Part shown: positions 35,285-44,006 of the stretch, one piece after another
How positions within the stretch are numbered: position 1 is the first letter of the stretch
Layout of the letters: every line of letters starts with the position of its first letter
Origin: Cupriavidus oxalaticus
GTDB lineage: Bacteria; Pseudomonadota; Gammaproteobacteria; Burkholderiales; Burkholderiaceae
NCBI RefSeq assembly: GCF_004768545.1
Contig: NZ_CP038636.1
Coordinates: forward strand, 682,001-746,000
DNA length: 64,000 bases
Direction of reading: 5' to 3'
Notes under the pieces: model-generated
Seen by the model: the letters and a program-made list of their open reading frames with translations, nothing else
The model's database searches: none
What the model was told of the DNA's origin: nothing
Position numbers and translations under genes: made by a program

Positions 35285-36817
35285 CTAGACCGGCAGGCGA
35301 GCCGTCTTGAAGCGCTTCCAGAGACGACGCAGCGCCTGCTTGTCGGCATCCACCCGACCTGCCAGATAGCCGCGTGCATAGCCTGAGCCCAAGGCCAGGT
35401 CATGGTTCTCGGCGCCAAGGCTGCGCAACAGGCCATCTGCAACGGCCATGTCGTTGCGCCATCCCAAGTCATCCTGCAACTCCGACAGGTGGTTGCGAAA
35501 GCGCCGCAGCTTGGCCGCGGGAAACAGCGACTCGAAGAACTCGGTCGCATAGCGCAGTTTCTTGGCAGCAATACGCGCGCGATGACGTTGCTGCTCATCA
35601 AGCTTCGCCATGCGTCGACCACGTTTTAGCAGCCTGCGATGACGGTCGTGCAGGGTCTTCAGCGCAAACTCCCGGGCGGGTCTGGCGAGTGCGGCGCGCT
35701 GCGTGTCGTCAAGCTCGCTGCGCCAGCCGGCGGTGCCCAGCCAGTGGCTGAATGCCAGCATGAGCCGCGTGTAGCGTTCGGAGTTCACCGCCTGGGCCGC
35801 GCGTTGCCGGGCTCCGGTTGCAATCCCGCTGGCCGCGGATAGCACTGCGTCCGCGCCAACGTCGGTCGGGGCCCCGTCAAAGGCTTCGCGCAACGTGGCA
35901 TGGATAAGCACCTCCCAATCCCGCGACGGCCCCAGTTCGCCTGCAATCCATTTGATGTCATCCTGGAGTCCCGAAGGACAGGCAATCAGCGATCGGTAGA
36001 TATCCAGCGCAGAACGCAGGCGCCGAAGGCCAATTCGCATCTGGTGCACGCTCTCCGGGTTGGTGCTGTTGACCACGCCGTCTTCGTTCCCTGCAACTTG
36101 TACTAGGCAACCTTGGATAATGCATAGGAAAACGGCTTCGGCAGAAGCGTCATCATCGAGCCTGAGTGCCTCGGCACGAACTACCCCGGCGGATTGGCCG
36201 GCAACCAATGCGTAGCCCCGGTCGCCCTTGCTGGCACGACTGATACGCATCGGCACTTCGTCAAGCAACTGCAAGGCAAAGGCAGCTAGATGGGCCGGCT
36301 CCCCCGCCTGGATCTCCATTTCCAGCTCGCGAACCGGTATTGTCGTGTCCCCTGCCCGGATCACCCCGCGATCGAGCGCCAACTCTATTTCATCGCCTTG
36401 TGGCAAGCGTAGCAATGCAACCTTGCGTCGAATCTCCGTGACGAAGAGCGGCTTCAGGCGCTCGGCGAAGTCGCCCTGGCGAATCAGTTCGGCCAAGGCC
36501 GTGTCCTGCGGCACCTTTTCCCGCAGTGCAGCAGGATCAGGGGTCGGACTGGGTATCGCGGCCTCGAACTCCTCCCGTTCATAAAGCCCTCCAGACCGTT
36601 TGCCGTAGGTCTTCAGCGTCAGCACATAGTGCCCGCCCGCCTGGCGCACGCGCAGCGAGGCACGATGGTGGCGCAAGGAGCAGTCTGGCGTATCGAAATA
36701 CGTGCTCACGAGCAAGTCCTCGTGAGGTGGTTCCACGCAGCAGGCAGCAAGCAGCGGCAGGCCGATCAGGCGATCGACATCGTCCTGCAGCAGTTCCAGC
36801 TTGAGTTCGCGTTCCAT
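35285..36817 (-). CDS. CYTH-CHAD domain protein (polyphosphate/triphosphate-associated)
   Basis: 510 residues. N-terminal CYTH domain begins with the E-x-E-x-K motif (MERELKLEL) and keeps the tunnel pattern (STYFDTPDCSLRHHRASLRVR, LTLKTYG, IELALDRGVI, ELEMEIQAG), known to bind triphosphate with Mg/Mn. C-terminal CHAD domain (~230-500) is helical with conserved histidines and basic residues (VHQMRIGLRRLRSALDIYR, HRARIAAKKLRYATEFFESLF), a polyphosphate-binding module. Family enzymes hydrolyse inorganic triphosphate or bind polyphosphate granules. ATG directly follows the stop of the small upstream gene. A ppx fragment nearby fits a polyphosphate theme. Confidence 0.94.
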   Translation of the reverse strand: MERELKLELLQDDVDRLIGLPLLAACCVEPPHEDLLVSTYFDTPDCSLRHHRASLRVRQAGGHYVLTLKTYGKRSGGLYEREEFEAAIPSPTPDPAALREKVPQDTALAELIRQGDFAERLKPLFVTEIRRKVALLRLPQGDEIELALDRGVIRAGDTTIPVRELEMEIQAGEPAHLAAFALQLLDEVPMRISRASKGDRGYALVAGQSAGVVRAEALRLDDDASAEAVFLCIIQGCLVQVAGNEDGVVNSTNPESVHQMRIGLRRLRSALDIYRSLIACPSGLQDDIKWIAGELGPSRDWEVLIHATLREAFDGAPTDVGADAVLSAASGIATGARQRAAQAVNSERYTRLMLAFSHWLGTAGWRSELDDTQRAALARPAREFALKTLHDRHRRLLKRGRRMAKLDEQQRHRARIAAKKLRYATEFFESLFPAAKLRRFRNHLSELQDDLGWRNDMAVADGLLRSLGAENHDLALGSGYARGYLAGRVDADKQALRRLWKRFKTARLPV

Positions 36818-37048
36818 CTACCCAAATTCTTCCGAATTCTCAAACTTGGCGAACACACGCGCCTGAACTGCGTCCATGACTTCCAGGACCTGCGTATCGG
36901 CAGGGCCACTGGCCGTGACGCCGGTGGCGTTCTTAGGCTTCGCGCCCAGTGGATAAAAGACAAAAACCGTGTCGAACTTACCCCCCGACTCCTTCTTCAG
37001 TTTCCGGTTGAGCGCTTTCAGGTACTGCTTCTTGATGGCCTTGGACAT
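36818..37048 (-). CDS. Small basic protein upstream of CYTH-CHAD gene
   Basis: 76 residues, very basic N-terminus (MSKAIKKQYLKALNRKLKKESGGKFD), then TVFVFYPLGAKP and an acidic tail. Its TAG is immediately followed by the CYTH-CHAD ATG, so the pair is co-translated. Unknown family. A GTG three codons upstream sits too close to GGGAG to be preferred. Confidence 0.6.
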   Translation of the reverse strand: MSKAIKKQYLKALNRKLKKESGGKFDTVFVFYPLGAKPKNATGVTASGPADTQVLEVMDAVQARVFAKFENSEEFG

Positions 37049-37346
37049 GGGCTTCACGGCTCCCTGCTTGTTTTAGCTTACGACCGTTTGATTCACATTA
37101 ATCCGGGGACGTCGCATTGGGCAAGCGTGTGTGCCAAGCATGTACCTCGTTGCCCTGGCTTCTTCCGCGCATTGTGCATGGCCCGCGATGAGCTCGATGG
37201 CCGATGCCAGGCGAAAGGCGCGCGAAATCGTAGCTCCAGGGCTGCGCCTGCATTCCTGCGTGGTGGCGACCTGTGCAACGATTGTAAACATCTCGACTGC
37301 TCGCAATTGGTGCAGGAGTCCGGGCACGGCCGTATGGCGGCGTTCG

Positions 37347-37604
37347 TCAGCCAGGTGGAACCGGCGTTGCCTTGGGCAGCCGGCCACTGCCGATCAGAAC
37401 GATAAGGTCGTCGACGCGTGCTTCGGCCAAGGCAAAGGCATCCGCTTCCGCCATCGATGGCCGACCCGCACGAAAGACTGACTGCTGCATTCCCACCAAC
37501 GTATGTTGACGGACAAGCACGAATCCTTGGTGCTTGCCGTTGCTTATTGGCTGGGTATAAGCCTTGAACTCATAGTAGCCGGCGCGCCTGTGACTTTCCA
37601 TCAT
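37347..37604 (-). CDS. Small hypothetical protein
   Basis: 85 residues, starting at ATGATG after AGGACGAGTC. Sequence YYEFKAYTQPISNGKHQGFVLVRQH...ADAFALAEARVDDLIVLIGSG has a beta-rich first half and a helical second half typical of small DUF proteins. No signal peptide, no recognised family. Confidence 0.55.
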   Translation of the reverse strand: MMESHRRAGYYEFKAYTQPISNGKHQGFVLVRQHTLVGMQQSVFRAGRPSMAEADAFALAEARVDDLIVLIGSGRLPKATPVPPG

Positions 37605-38463
37605 GACTCGTCCTGCTGGCGCGAATAGAGTTCGCCAGCACGCGGGGCGAACATCGGCGCAGCATTCGTTCTTGGGACTAATCAATAGCCTGAGGGAGCG
37701 CCCAGGACAGGCATGCGTGACGAGGGCAGGTCGCTGTCCGGTACTCCCTGCGGCCATTGTAAAGTTAAAAGTTAGCATACTGTGGCCAAGGGAGGCGGTT
37801 CTCGAAGTAGTCAGTTGCTGTGCGACTCGTTCCGCGCGCCGTGCGGGTTGCCTGGCTCTCAAGGAGGGATGTCACGTGGACAGTTGTTCTAGTCGAACCT
37901 AATATTCCGCCTATGCAAGCCATCCGTCGGGTTCCCAACGCTGTCTTGCCAGAGGAATGTAGCCGTGTCATTGCCCTCGGGCTGGCGGCTGCATGTTGTT
38001 TCCTGCCAGAACGTGGAACGGTGCTGCCCTGCAGCAACTGGGCAGCGAGGAGCCGAGAATGCAAAGAGCTCACCCCGCGAGGCGGACGTCTGCCCTCACA
38101 GGCCGACTGGCCTCCCCCTTCCTCCACCAGATTGACCAAAGCGAGTCGAGTGTGCACCCAGGCCACGAATCCGTGCCTCGAAGTCCGGGCACCAGCGCGC
38201 CTCAGACCAAGCGGGATTTCTCCGATACCGGTCCGAGAAGGTACCGAATCTTCTGGTAGCCAGACCCTGCCAGGTTCAGCGCCCCCTTCGCCCACAAATC
38301 AGGTCTCTAACAGAGAGGCGGCAGCCATTCACCACTTGATGATGTGCGCAAGCACCGACGTGCTTGCCTGTCATCAATTTGTCGCAATTCGCGGGGCATC
38401 ATCGCGGATCTTCACAGATCGGGCTGGCGCAAGCGCCTTGCTTGGACTGCCTCCCCGTTCCGT
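37605..38463. other. Gene-free interval upstream of ppx
   Basis: Overlapping frames on both strands exist but none has a coherent protein-like composition or a ribosome site. Should contain promoters for the 85-aa gene and for ppx; none assigned. Confidence 0.4.
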
Positions 38464-38766
38464 ATGACAACCCCGTTCTTTGCCGCAGTAGACCTTGGTT
38501 CCAATGCGTTTCGCCTGATGATCGGCCACCGGGCGTCGATAGGCGTTAGCCACGTCATCAAAGAAGTCGCCTCCTTCCGCGAGCCGGTCCGCCTCTCGCA
38601 TGGCCTGCACGGCTCGACGCTGGACGATTCCTCGCTCGAGCGAGGCTGGCGGGCGCTGGAGCGCTTCGGCAAACGGTTGCAGGGCTTCGAGCCCAGCCGC
38701 GTAAGGGCGGTGGCCACCAATACCGTGCGCGTCGCGAGCAACGCCACCGTGTTCCTCGCCAAAGCA
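38464..38766 (+). pseudogene. ppx: Exopolyphosphatase (Ppx/GppA) N-terminal fragment
   Basis: 101 codons: FFAAVDLGSNAFRLMIGH is the actin-fold phosphate-1 loop, followed by FREPVRLSHGLHG, LERFGKRLQGFEPSRVRAVATNTVRVASNA and FLAKAG, matching the Ppx/GppA N-terminus. At 38,767 it runs into the inverted repeat of a Tn3-family transposon, and the remaining ~400 codons are absent from the window. The family cleaves polyphosphate or pppGpp. Loss would leave polyphosphate turnover to other enzymes. Confidence 0.92.
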
Positions 38767-38804
38767 GGGGTAATCGTACTTTCCGTGCAAAATCTGGCGG
38801 TAAG
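38767..38804 (+). repeat. Tn3 left terminal inverted repeat
   Basis: 38 bp from GGGGTAATCGTACTTTCC to ATCTGGCGGTAAG. Part of it, TGCAAAATCTGGCG, is repeated in direct orientation at 38,872-38,885. Confidence 0.92.
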
Positions 38805-38986
38805 AAACGAATTACCTTTACAAATCAAAGCGTTAGGAAATCATCAAGTTCACCTGCTTGCTGCCTTTCGATGCAAAATCTGGCGCCTGCCTTGCCGGCA
38901 AACGCAGCCCGAGAGCCCTTGGACAATGCAGAAAGGCGCGCTGAAAGTTTGTGCACCATAGAGCATATGTTCCTGCTAACCACTTG

Positions 38987-39220
38987 CTAGTCGCCAGCGC
39001 GGACGAAGTATTTCGTGAACATCCGCTCGGCCTCGCCGAGGCCCTCGTCGGTTAGCCACACCGACTTCGCCCGGTTCACCGGATCCCCGATGAGCCCTTT
39101 GTCGTGCAAGCGATTCAGCGCGTCCCAGTCAAAACTTTTCCAGGCGCGATTCTCGCCGCATAAATTGAGGTAGAGCAGCGCGAGGACGACCTCGTCGACT
39201 GCGTCGGTATTGATGTCCAT
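38987..39220 (-). CDS. Small Tn3 passenger protein (DUF6429-like)
   Basis: 77 residues: MDINTDAVDEVVLALLYLNLC...FDWDALNRLHDKGLIGDP...AKSVWLTDEGLGEAERMFTKYF, a small winged-helix-like alpha protein. From memory it resembles DUF6429 proteins that accompany Tn3 and other transposons; function unknown. Start follows GAGGAGGAGGCAAG. The longer open frame overlapping tnpA is not used. Lies 25 bp downstream of tnpA, same strand. Confidence 0.8.
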   Translation of the reverse strand: MDINTDAVDEVVLALLYLNLCGENRAWKSFDWDALNRLHDKGLIGDPVNRAKSVWLTDEGLGEAERMFTKYFVRAGD

Positions 39221-39245
39221 CTTGCCTCCTCCTCGAAGGTGGCCC

Positions 39246-42179
39246 TCACGATCCTGCCGCACGCTGCCAGGGCGCCGCTTCGAGCAGCATGTCCTGGTAC
39301 TGCTCAAGGGGAAATCGCAACATTCCCCGAAAGTTCACATGCGCCGAATGCGCCGGCCCCATTCGACGCAGCCAATCGTCGTCGACTCGCTGTCCCTTGC
39401 CGCGCCACGCGTCGACTGTTGCTTGCATGCGCTGCGTGTTCCAGGCAATCACCAGGTTCGTCAGAAGGGTCAAGGAGCCAGAAATCGCGATCATTTCGTC
39501 ACGACGACGGCCGCGCTCCGGCGTGACCTTTCCCGTATAGATCGTACGTTGGAGCTCGTGTACCGACTCACCGCGACTGAGTAGTGCATGCAGTTCTCGG
39601 CGAAACTCGACGTTGCTGAAATAGTCGCACAGGAACAGGGTGCGCAGCAGCTTGCCAAGTTGTTCCGCCGCCCGATAAATCGGATCTCCTTGGGCTGCGC
39701 TGCCGAATCGCTGCAACGCGACGACAGCGCTGACACGCCCTGACTTGATTGATGCAACAAGCCGCAGCAGCCCGTCCCAGCCGTCGCGAATAGCCTTCAG
39801 GGAGATACCATGATCCACGATGGGAGCAAGATCTTCGGCTATCTCCATACCCCGCGGCAGATAGAGCTTGCGCTCCAACAAATTGCGCAGCCGTGGGCAT
39901 AGATCGAAGCCGAGCAGCTTCGATACGGCCATCCCCACATTCGTATATCCATGCGTATCAACGGCGAGCGCGAGGAGGCCGCCATCTTCGCGCGTGTCGC
40001 TGTGGCGCACTGCCCCTTCAATTGCGACCCCCGCCTGGCGCTCGTTAAGGACGATCGGCTGGTTGTACACGATGCCATGCTGGTCCAGGACATGCGTGTA
40101 GATACCGACTGCATGCGTGCGCCTACGCGGATCGACACGAGCGTAAAACAGATGAGGTGAAGTATCCAGGCTCATCGAGTCGCTCGAGGCTCGCTGCCCG
40201 CGTCCCCACAACTCTGTGATGGGGTGCGTACGTTGAAACTCAACCACGCGCGAGTTGGCTCGCGACAGCCGTCCCGACATCTCAAGCACACGCATTGTGT
40301 TCGAAATCGCCGCAGCATCGACTTGCTGAATCATAGCGGCAACGCCTTTCGCGTCGATCTCGGTGCCGTGCGCCATCAGTGCACCGTAGAGCGAGACAAG
40401 TTCGTTGGCATCGCGTGCCTTCCGTGCCAGTAGTACTTCGCTAAAGCCCGTGTGGACATCCACTTCCATCATCAGATCCGCAAACTGAGCTGTGCCGATC
40501 GCCTTGAACAGCAGGTCGCGTGTGCGCCTCGGTACCCCGTCCGTCGGTAGCGCCTCAAGTGCCGAGAGGTGCAGAGCGCCATCCTTGCCGATTGTCACGC
40601 GGCCGGCTTCGCGAGCTTCCTCCAGCGCCGCGAGGCCGGCCTTCAGGTTTTCAGTCAATCGCTCGAGAAAGGGATCCGCTGTAGCTGGTAGACCCAATAA
40701 CGATAGGTGTCGGCCTCGCTCGGACTCCCAATCTGACGGCGGAATCAGCATCTGGTCACGTTCACGAAAGGACAGACTGTGGTTGATCCACACCGATCCG
40801 CGGCGCAGATCTTTGCGCAAGCTCGTGATCGCGGCGGCTTCCAAAGCGCGCAGTGCACGTTTACGATCGTCGCAGTCGACCATGGCGCGCCAGTTGGCGC
40901 TAATCGGCACTCTGTGGTCAATGGGCAACTCCGTCGCGCCGCTATCGCGCAGCCTGGCAATAAGCTCGAGTTGCTGCAGGCTTGGTTCTGCGTCTCGGCC
41001 CGATAATTCCAGTTCACATAGGGGTGCAAGGAGACTACGGATGCGCCGGTTATCATCAGTCAGCGTTTCGCGCACGCTGGCTGCATGGCTGGCGGGAGGC
41101 TTGTCCTGTAGTTCTCCAAGCAGTGCTTCAATCTCTGCAAGTCGGGCTTCCGCCGGGCGCGTATTGTCACGAACGAGCGCTTTGATCGCAACCAGTTGTT
41201 GTCGGTATTCAACTGCCGAGCGAGCCTGTTTCGTTGTGGTCTTGTTGTAAGCGTGCCGAACCAGATCGGAAACGCGACGTCCGATTTGATAGAGCAGCGA
41301 ATCGGTCAACTCGAGCAGCGTCACGCGTAGGAAAAACACCACCTCAAGCGTGCGCGTCGACACCTTGAGCTCGCGGGTCTTCACCGGACGGCGCGCCTGA
41401 ATCCGCTGTGCCCAGGCACGCTGCTTATCGATCGGCACGGTGTCCAGCGTCCACGTGTGTACCCCGATCTCCTTGAGATACTGAATCTTCTCCACGGTTT
41501 CCGTGAGCGTCGTCGGACTGTGCCGGGCCGGCGGCGTCTTGAGCCACTCGAGAACGGTCATGCCTGCGGGCTCGCGTTGGCTCGATAGTTCTGCATCGGC
41601 GCGCACCAGTTGCGTCTCAGGAATGGTCGCTCCGACCAGGGCGAGCATGTCGCGCTCGATCTCCGCCCAGATCGATCGTCCAAGATCCCGCAGGGTTCGG
41701 TCGGCGGGAATCAGAATCTTGCGCTCGTACAGCCAGTAGTGCGCGTGTTGAAGCAGTTCGTCGAGCGTGAGCGATTCTTTGGCATCCTGGCGCATCCATG
41801 CTTCGAGCTCCGCCCACTGGTCCGGGCTGATCGACTTCAAGCCCAGATACCCGCAGGCCCAGATCAGGTGGTCATAGAGCGTCTTGTACCGGCGATATAG
41901 AGTCCGAAGCGATGCGATCGTCGGCGTCGGTAGGCCGAGCCGCTGGCCGACATAGTGAAGCAACTGGCGCGGCAGCGTACTTACCTGGCCCAGGCTATGC
42001 CCACTTGCGCGCAGAAATACCAGTTGGATGGCCGCGCCAGCGCGCCGATCGGTCCGAAAGCGCTCATTGAGCACTGCGACGTCACTGTCGGTCAATGCAA
42101 AGTACCGCTCGACATCGAATTCCGACAGCCGCATCGGCAGCCGGTCACTTCCCACATAGCGAAATCCCAAGCCCGGCAT
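39246..42179 (-). CDS. tnpA: Tn3-family transposase TnpA, full length
   Basis: 977 residues. N-terminal IR-binding region (FRYVGSDRLPMRLSEFDVERYF...), middle helical part, and the complete catalytic half: EVDVHTGFSEVL, GALMAHGTEIDAKGVAAM, VDTHGYTNVGMAVSKLLGFDLCPRLRNL, GSAAQGDPIYRAAEQLGKLLRTLFLCDYF, RRELHALLSRGESVHELQRTIY, ISGSLTLLTNLVIAWNTQRMQ. Performs replicative transposition using the 38-bp ends. About 60% like the truncated copy at 8.7 kb by eye, so they are different transposons of one lineage. Confidence 0.97.
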   Translation of the reverse strand: MPGLGFRYVGSDRLPMRLSEFDVERYFALTDSDVAVLNERFRTDRRAGAAIQLVFLRASGHSLGQVSTLPRQLLHYVGQRLGLPTPTIASLRTLYRRYKTLYDHLIWACGYLGLKSISPDQWAELEAWMRQDAKESLTLDELLQHAHYWLYERKILIPADRTLRDLGRSIWAEIERDMLALVGATIPETQLVRADAELSSQREPAGMTVLEWLKTPPARHSPTTLTETVEKIQYLKEIGVHTWTLDTVPIDKQRAWAQRIQARRPVKTRELKVSTRTLEVVFFLRVTLLELTDSLLYQIGRRVSDLVRHAYNKTTTKQARSAVEYRQQLVAIKALVRDNTRPAEARLAEIEALLGELQDKPPASHAASVRETLTDDNRRIRSLLAPLCELELSGRDAEPSLQQLELIARLRDSGATELPIDHRVPISANWRAMVDCDDRKRALRALEAAAITSLRKDLRRGSVWINHSLSFRERDQMLIPPSDWESERGRHLSLLGLPATADPFLERLTENLKAGLAALEEAREAGRVTIGKDGALHLSALEALPTDGVPRRTRDLLFKAIGTAQFADLMMEVDVHTGFSEVLLARKARDANELVSLYGALMAHGTEIDAKGVAAMIQQVDAAAISNTMRVLEMSGRLSRANSRVVEFQRTHPITELWGRGQRASSDSMSLDTSPHLFYARVDPRRRTHAVGIYTHVLDQHGIVYNQPIVLNERQAGVAIEGAVRHSDTREDGGLLALAVDTHGYTNVGMAVSKLLGFDLCPRLRNLLERKLYLPRGMEIAEDLAPIVDHGISLKAIRDGWDGLLRLVASIKSGRVSAVVALQRFGSAAQGDPIYRAAEQLGKLLRTLFLCDYFSNVEFRRELHALLSRGESVHELQRTIYTGKVTPERGRRRDEMIAISGSLTLLTNLVIAWNTQRMQATVDAWRGKGQRVDDDWLRRMGPAHSAHVNFRGMLRFPLEQYQDMLLEAAPWQRAAGS

Positions 42180-42301
42180 CTCTTGCCCCTATCGAGATGG
42201 CGCGATCCGAATCGCGGGCGGATATGTTACGCCCTCCCCGCATTCGCAGCGGCTAACGAGTGTGGGCTTGTCGGAAAGCCTTGTCGACAAAGGCTTTCAG
42301 G

Positions 42302-42339
42302 GAAACCGCCAGATTTTGCACGAAAAGTACGATTACCCC
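42302..42339 (-). repeat. Tn3 right terminal inverted repeat
   Basis: Inward from 42,339 on the minus strand: GGGGTAATCGTACTTTTCGT...AAAATCTGGCGG, then TTTCC where the left end has TAAG. Confidence 0.9.
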
Positions 42340-42489
42340 ATCGCCCCCGCCCTGGATGGCATACAGCAGACATGCCGGCACTGCGATGAAAGGATGAAAA
42401 CTCAGCAACTTGGGGATCTACGGCAAACGGCAATCCAGCGATATTTGGCACAGGCTGCATTACTGGATGCACGCCTGAGCCAGGTCTAA
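42340..42489 (+). pseudogene. Unidentified 3' gene fragment next to Tn3
   Basis: The frame emerging from the transposon end reads ALDGIQQTCRHCDERMKTQQL, then RQTAIQRYLAQAALLDARLSQV, then stops: helical and plausible as the C-terminus of a truncated gene, but not of ppx. Bases 42,490-42,770 carry no gene that I can support. Confidence 0.3.
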
Positions 42490-42770
42490 CGTCCTGGCGG
42501 GCAGGATAACCTGTGGAAGCCAGCATGTCCCCGGGAGTTCGTTATCCGGTTAGCGCTGGAGCTACCACCACTATGAACACGAATTCGGACCGGGCCACAA
42601 TATTGCCCTGTGGCTCGGGGGGAAAGGCTCCCAGGCTTTTAGGGCCGCAGCAATATTCACCGAGCAGGGCTAAGTCCCAGCGGTTACACCGACTGCAGTT
42701 CCATGGTCGAAGGATTGAATCGCGCTGCTTACCCTGTTCTCATCGAACTGCGCCTGATCGAGAAGCTTCC

Positions 42771-43742
42771 TCAAATTTTCGTGACAAACGCCCCTAGTGG
42801 CACGAGCGGTGTTCCAGCGTTGATGAGTTCGGTTACCTTGCCGGATTGCTTGATTAGGGAAGCCAAACTCTGACAGTGGACGTCCGTGAAGGGCAAGCCG
42901 GCCACGTCCTTCAATTTGTAGCACATCTTCAGCTCCATAAGCTCGCCTCGATTCAAGGCTTGCTCCCTTTTTTTGCTATGGGTAAATAAGACCTCATAAG
43001 CGCCCTTGACCATTATCCGCCCCCTCGTTCCTACGTAGACCGGGATCACCGTTTGTCCGACCTTGATTTCGTCCCAATCTTCAAAGATGTCCCAGTCCGT
43101 GGTGTCGTTGGCCGGCGACACACCCTCGTGTTGCTCCAACACAAGTGTCGACTCGGATTGAGCCTCAGGCGAAGGACCGCCTCGCCATAGCGCCACGAAG
43201 ATGTTCCGTCCTTCGAGTTCCGCAGGTGTCATCGACAGTACGGACTCGTGATTGCTTGACATCGGTACGCGGTTGGCACAGCGTTTAGCCCAGTTTCCCC
43301 GCGCCTGTTCCATGATTCGTGGCGTTATCTTGCTTCCACGCTTCCACTGGATCTCAAACCACTCCCGCATCTGCTGCAGGTCTGCGGTCTTGTCAGTCGC
43401 ATAACCAGCTTCCTGCCACCCGTCAAACTCATTGCCTTGGATGTTTAGGCCGTTCGTAGAGAAGTTTGCGGACCCGACAATTGCCACCTTATCACCCACC
43501 ACGACCTTAGCGTGCAGATCCTCAAGATGGAGGACGTCGTGCTTGTCTGCTAGCAGCGCTTCAATCTCCATGGGATTGGTCCCGCCAGAAGTTAGATTGC
43601 AAAGAATGCGGAAGCGCTTGCCTGGGCCGGTCAAGAGCTTCGAGGCACCTTCTCCCCAGAAGGCAACAGCAATATCGATGGCTTCGCTTTGGCTGACGAG
43701 TGAGACAATGTGCGCTTTGTAGTCGGTAGAAGATATAAACAT
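42771..43742 (-). CDS. PLD-family nuclease/phosphodiesterase-like protein
   Basis: 323 residues. One HKD half-site: H77-A-K79-x4-D84 in LHAKVVVGD, then GSANFSTNGL (90-99), typical of PLD nucleases that dimerise to build one active site (Nuc/BfiI type). The C-terminal half (~200-320) is unrelated to PLD and may recognise substrate (VYVGTRGRIMVKGAYEVLF, KMCYKLKDVAGLPF). ATG 43742 fits the family start; the frame is open upstream but non-coding in character. Separated by 264 bp from the MBL gene, so it may be its own transcript. It belongs to a defence-type nuclease cluster. Confidence 0.85.
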   Translation of the reverse strand: MFISSTDYKAHIVSLVSQSEAIDIAVAFWGEGASKLLTGPGKRFRILCNLTSGGTNPMEIEALLADKHDVLHLEDLHAKVVVGDKVAIVGSANFSTNGLNIQGNEFDGWQEAGYATDKTADLQQMREWFEIQWKRGSKITPRIMEQARGNWAKRCANRVPMSSNHESVLSMTPAELEGRNIFVALWRGGPSPEAQSESTLVLEQHEGVSPANDTTDWDIFEDWDEIKVGQTVIPVYVGTRGRIMVKGAYEVLFTHSKKREQALNRGELMELKMCYKLKDVAGLPFTDVHCQSLASLIKQSGKVTELINAGTPLVPLGAFVTKI

Positions 43743-44006
43743 GGCTTCGCGTGAGCGTTGTTGATGATGCGTGGGGGGTGGATGTGGCTGCCGTGTTCGG
43801 CGAGCCGTGAAATTGCTAAGGACAGGATGCGCGATCTCATGGAGGCTGCGGGCGTGCTTCGGCAGGCGCCTATCGGGCCCGGATACATGCATGCAGGCCA
43901 TTTCGACATCACGAACAAGAAGCTTGCAAAAGGCGTCGGGTCCATACATGCACGGAAAGATGACCCCTTCATCGTAAATCTGGTCGTTTACTAATAGATA
44001 GCGTGG

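Larger units (their letters stand above)
38767..42339. mobile_element. Complete Tn3-family transposon (3573 bp) without resolvase
   Basis: Bounded by inverted repeats that begin GGGGTAATCGTACTTTCCGT on the left (38,767) and GGGGTAATCGTACTTTTCGT on the right (inward from 42,339), matching over about 35 of 38 bp. Contains tnpA and a small passenger gene, both leftward. No tnpR/tnpI resolvase gene seen. The flanks (AAGCA left, ATCGC right) are not a 5-bp duplication, so a deletion or rearrangement has occurred next to it; it has cut ppx. Confidence 0.92.

Noticed and set aside
38464..38961. A 205-codon fused Ppx-like protein
   Set aside because: From 38,767 the frame reads through the Tn3 inverted repeat; the extra 65 codons are transposon sequence.
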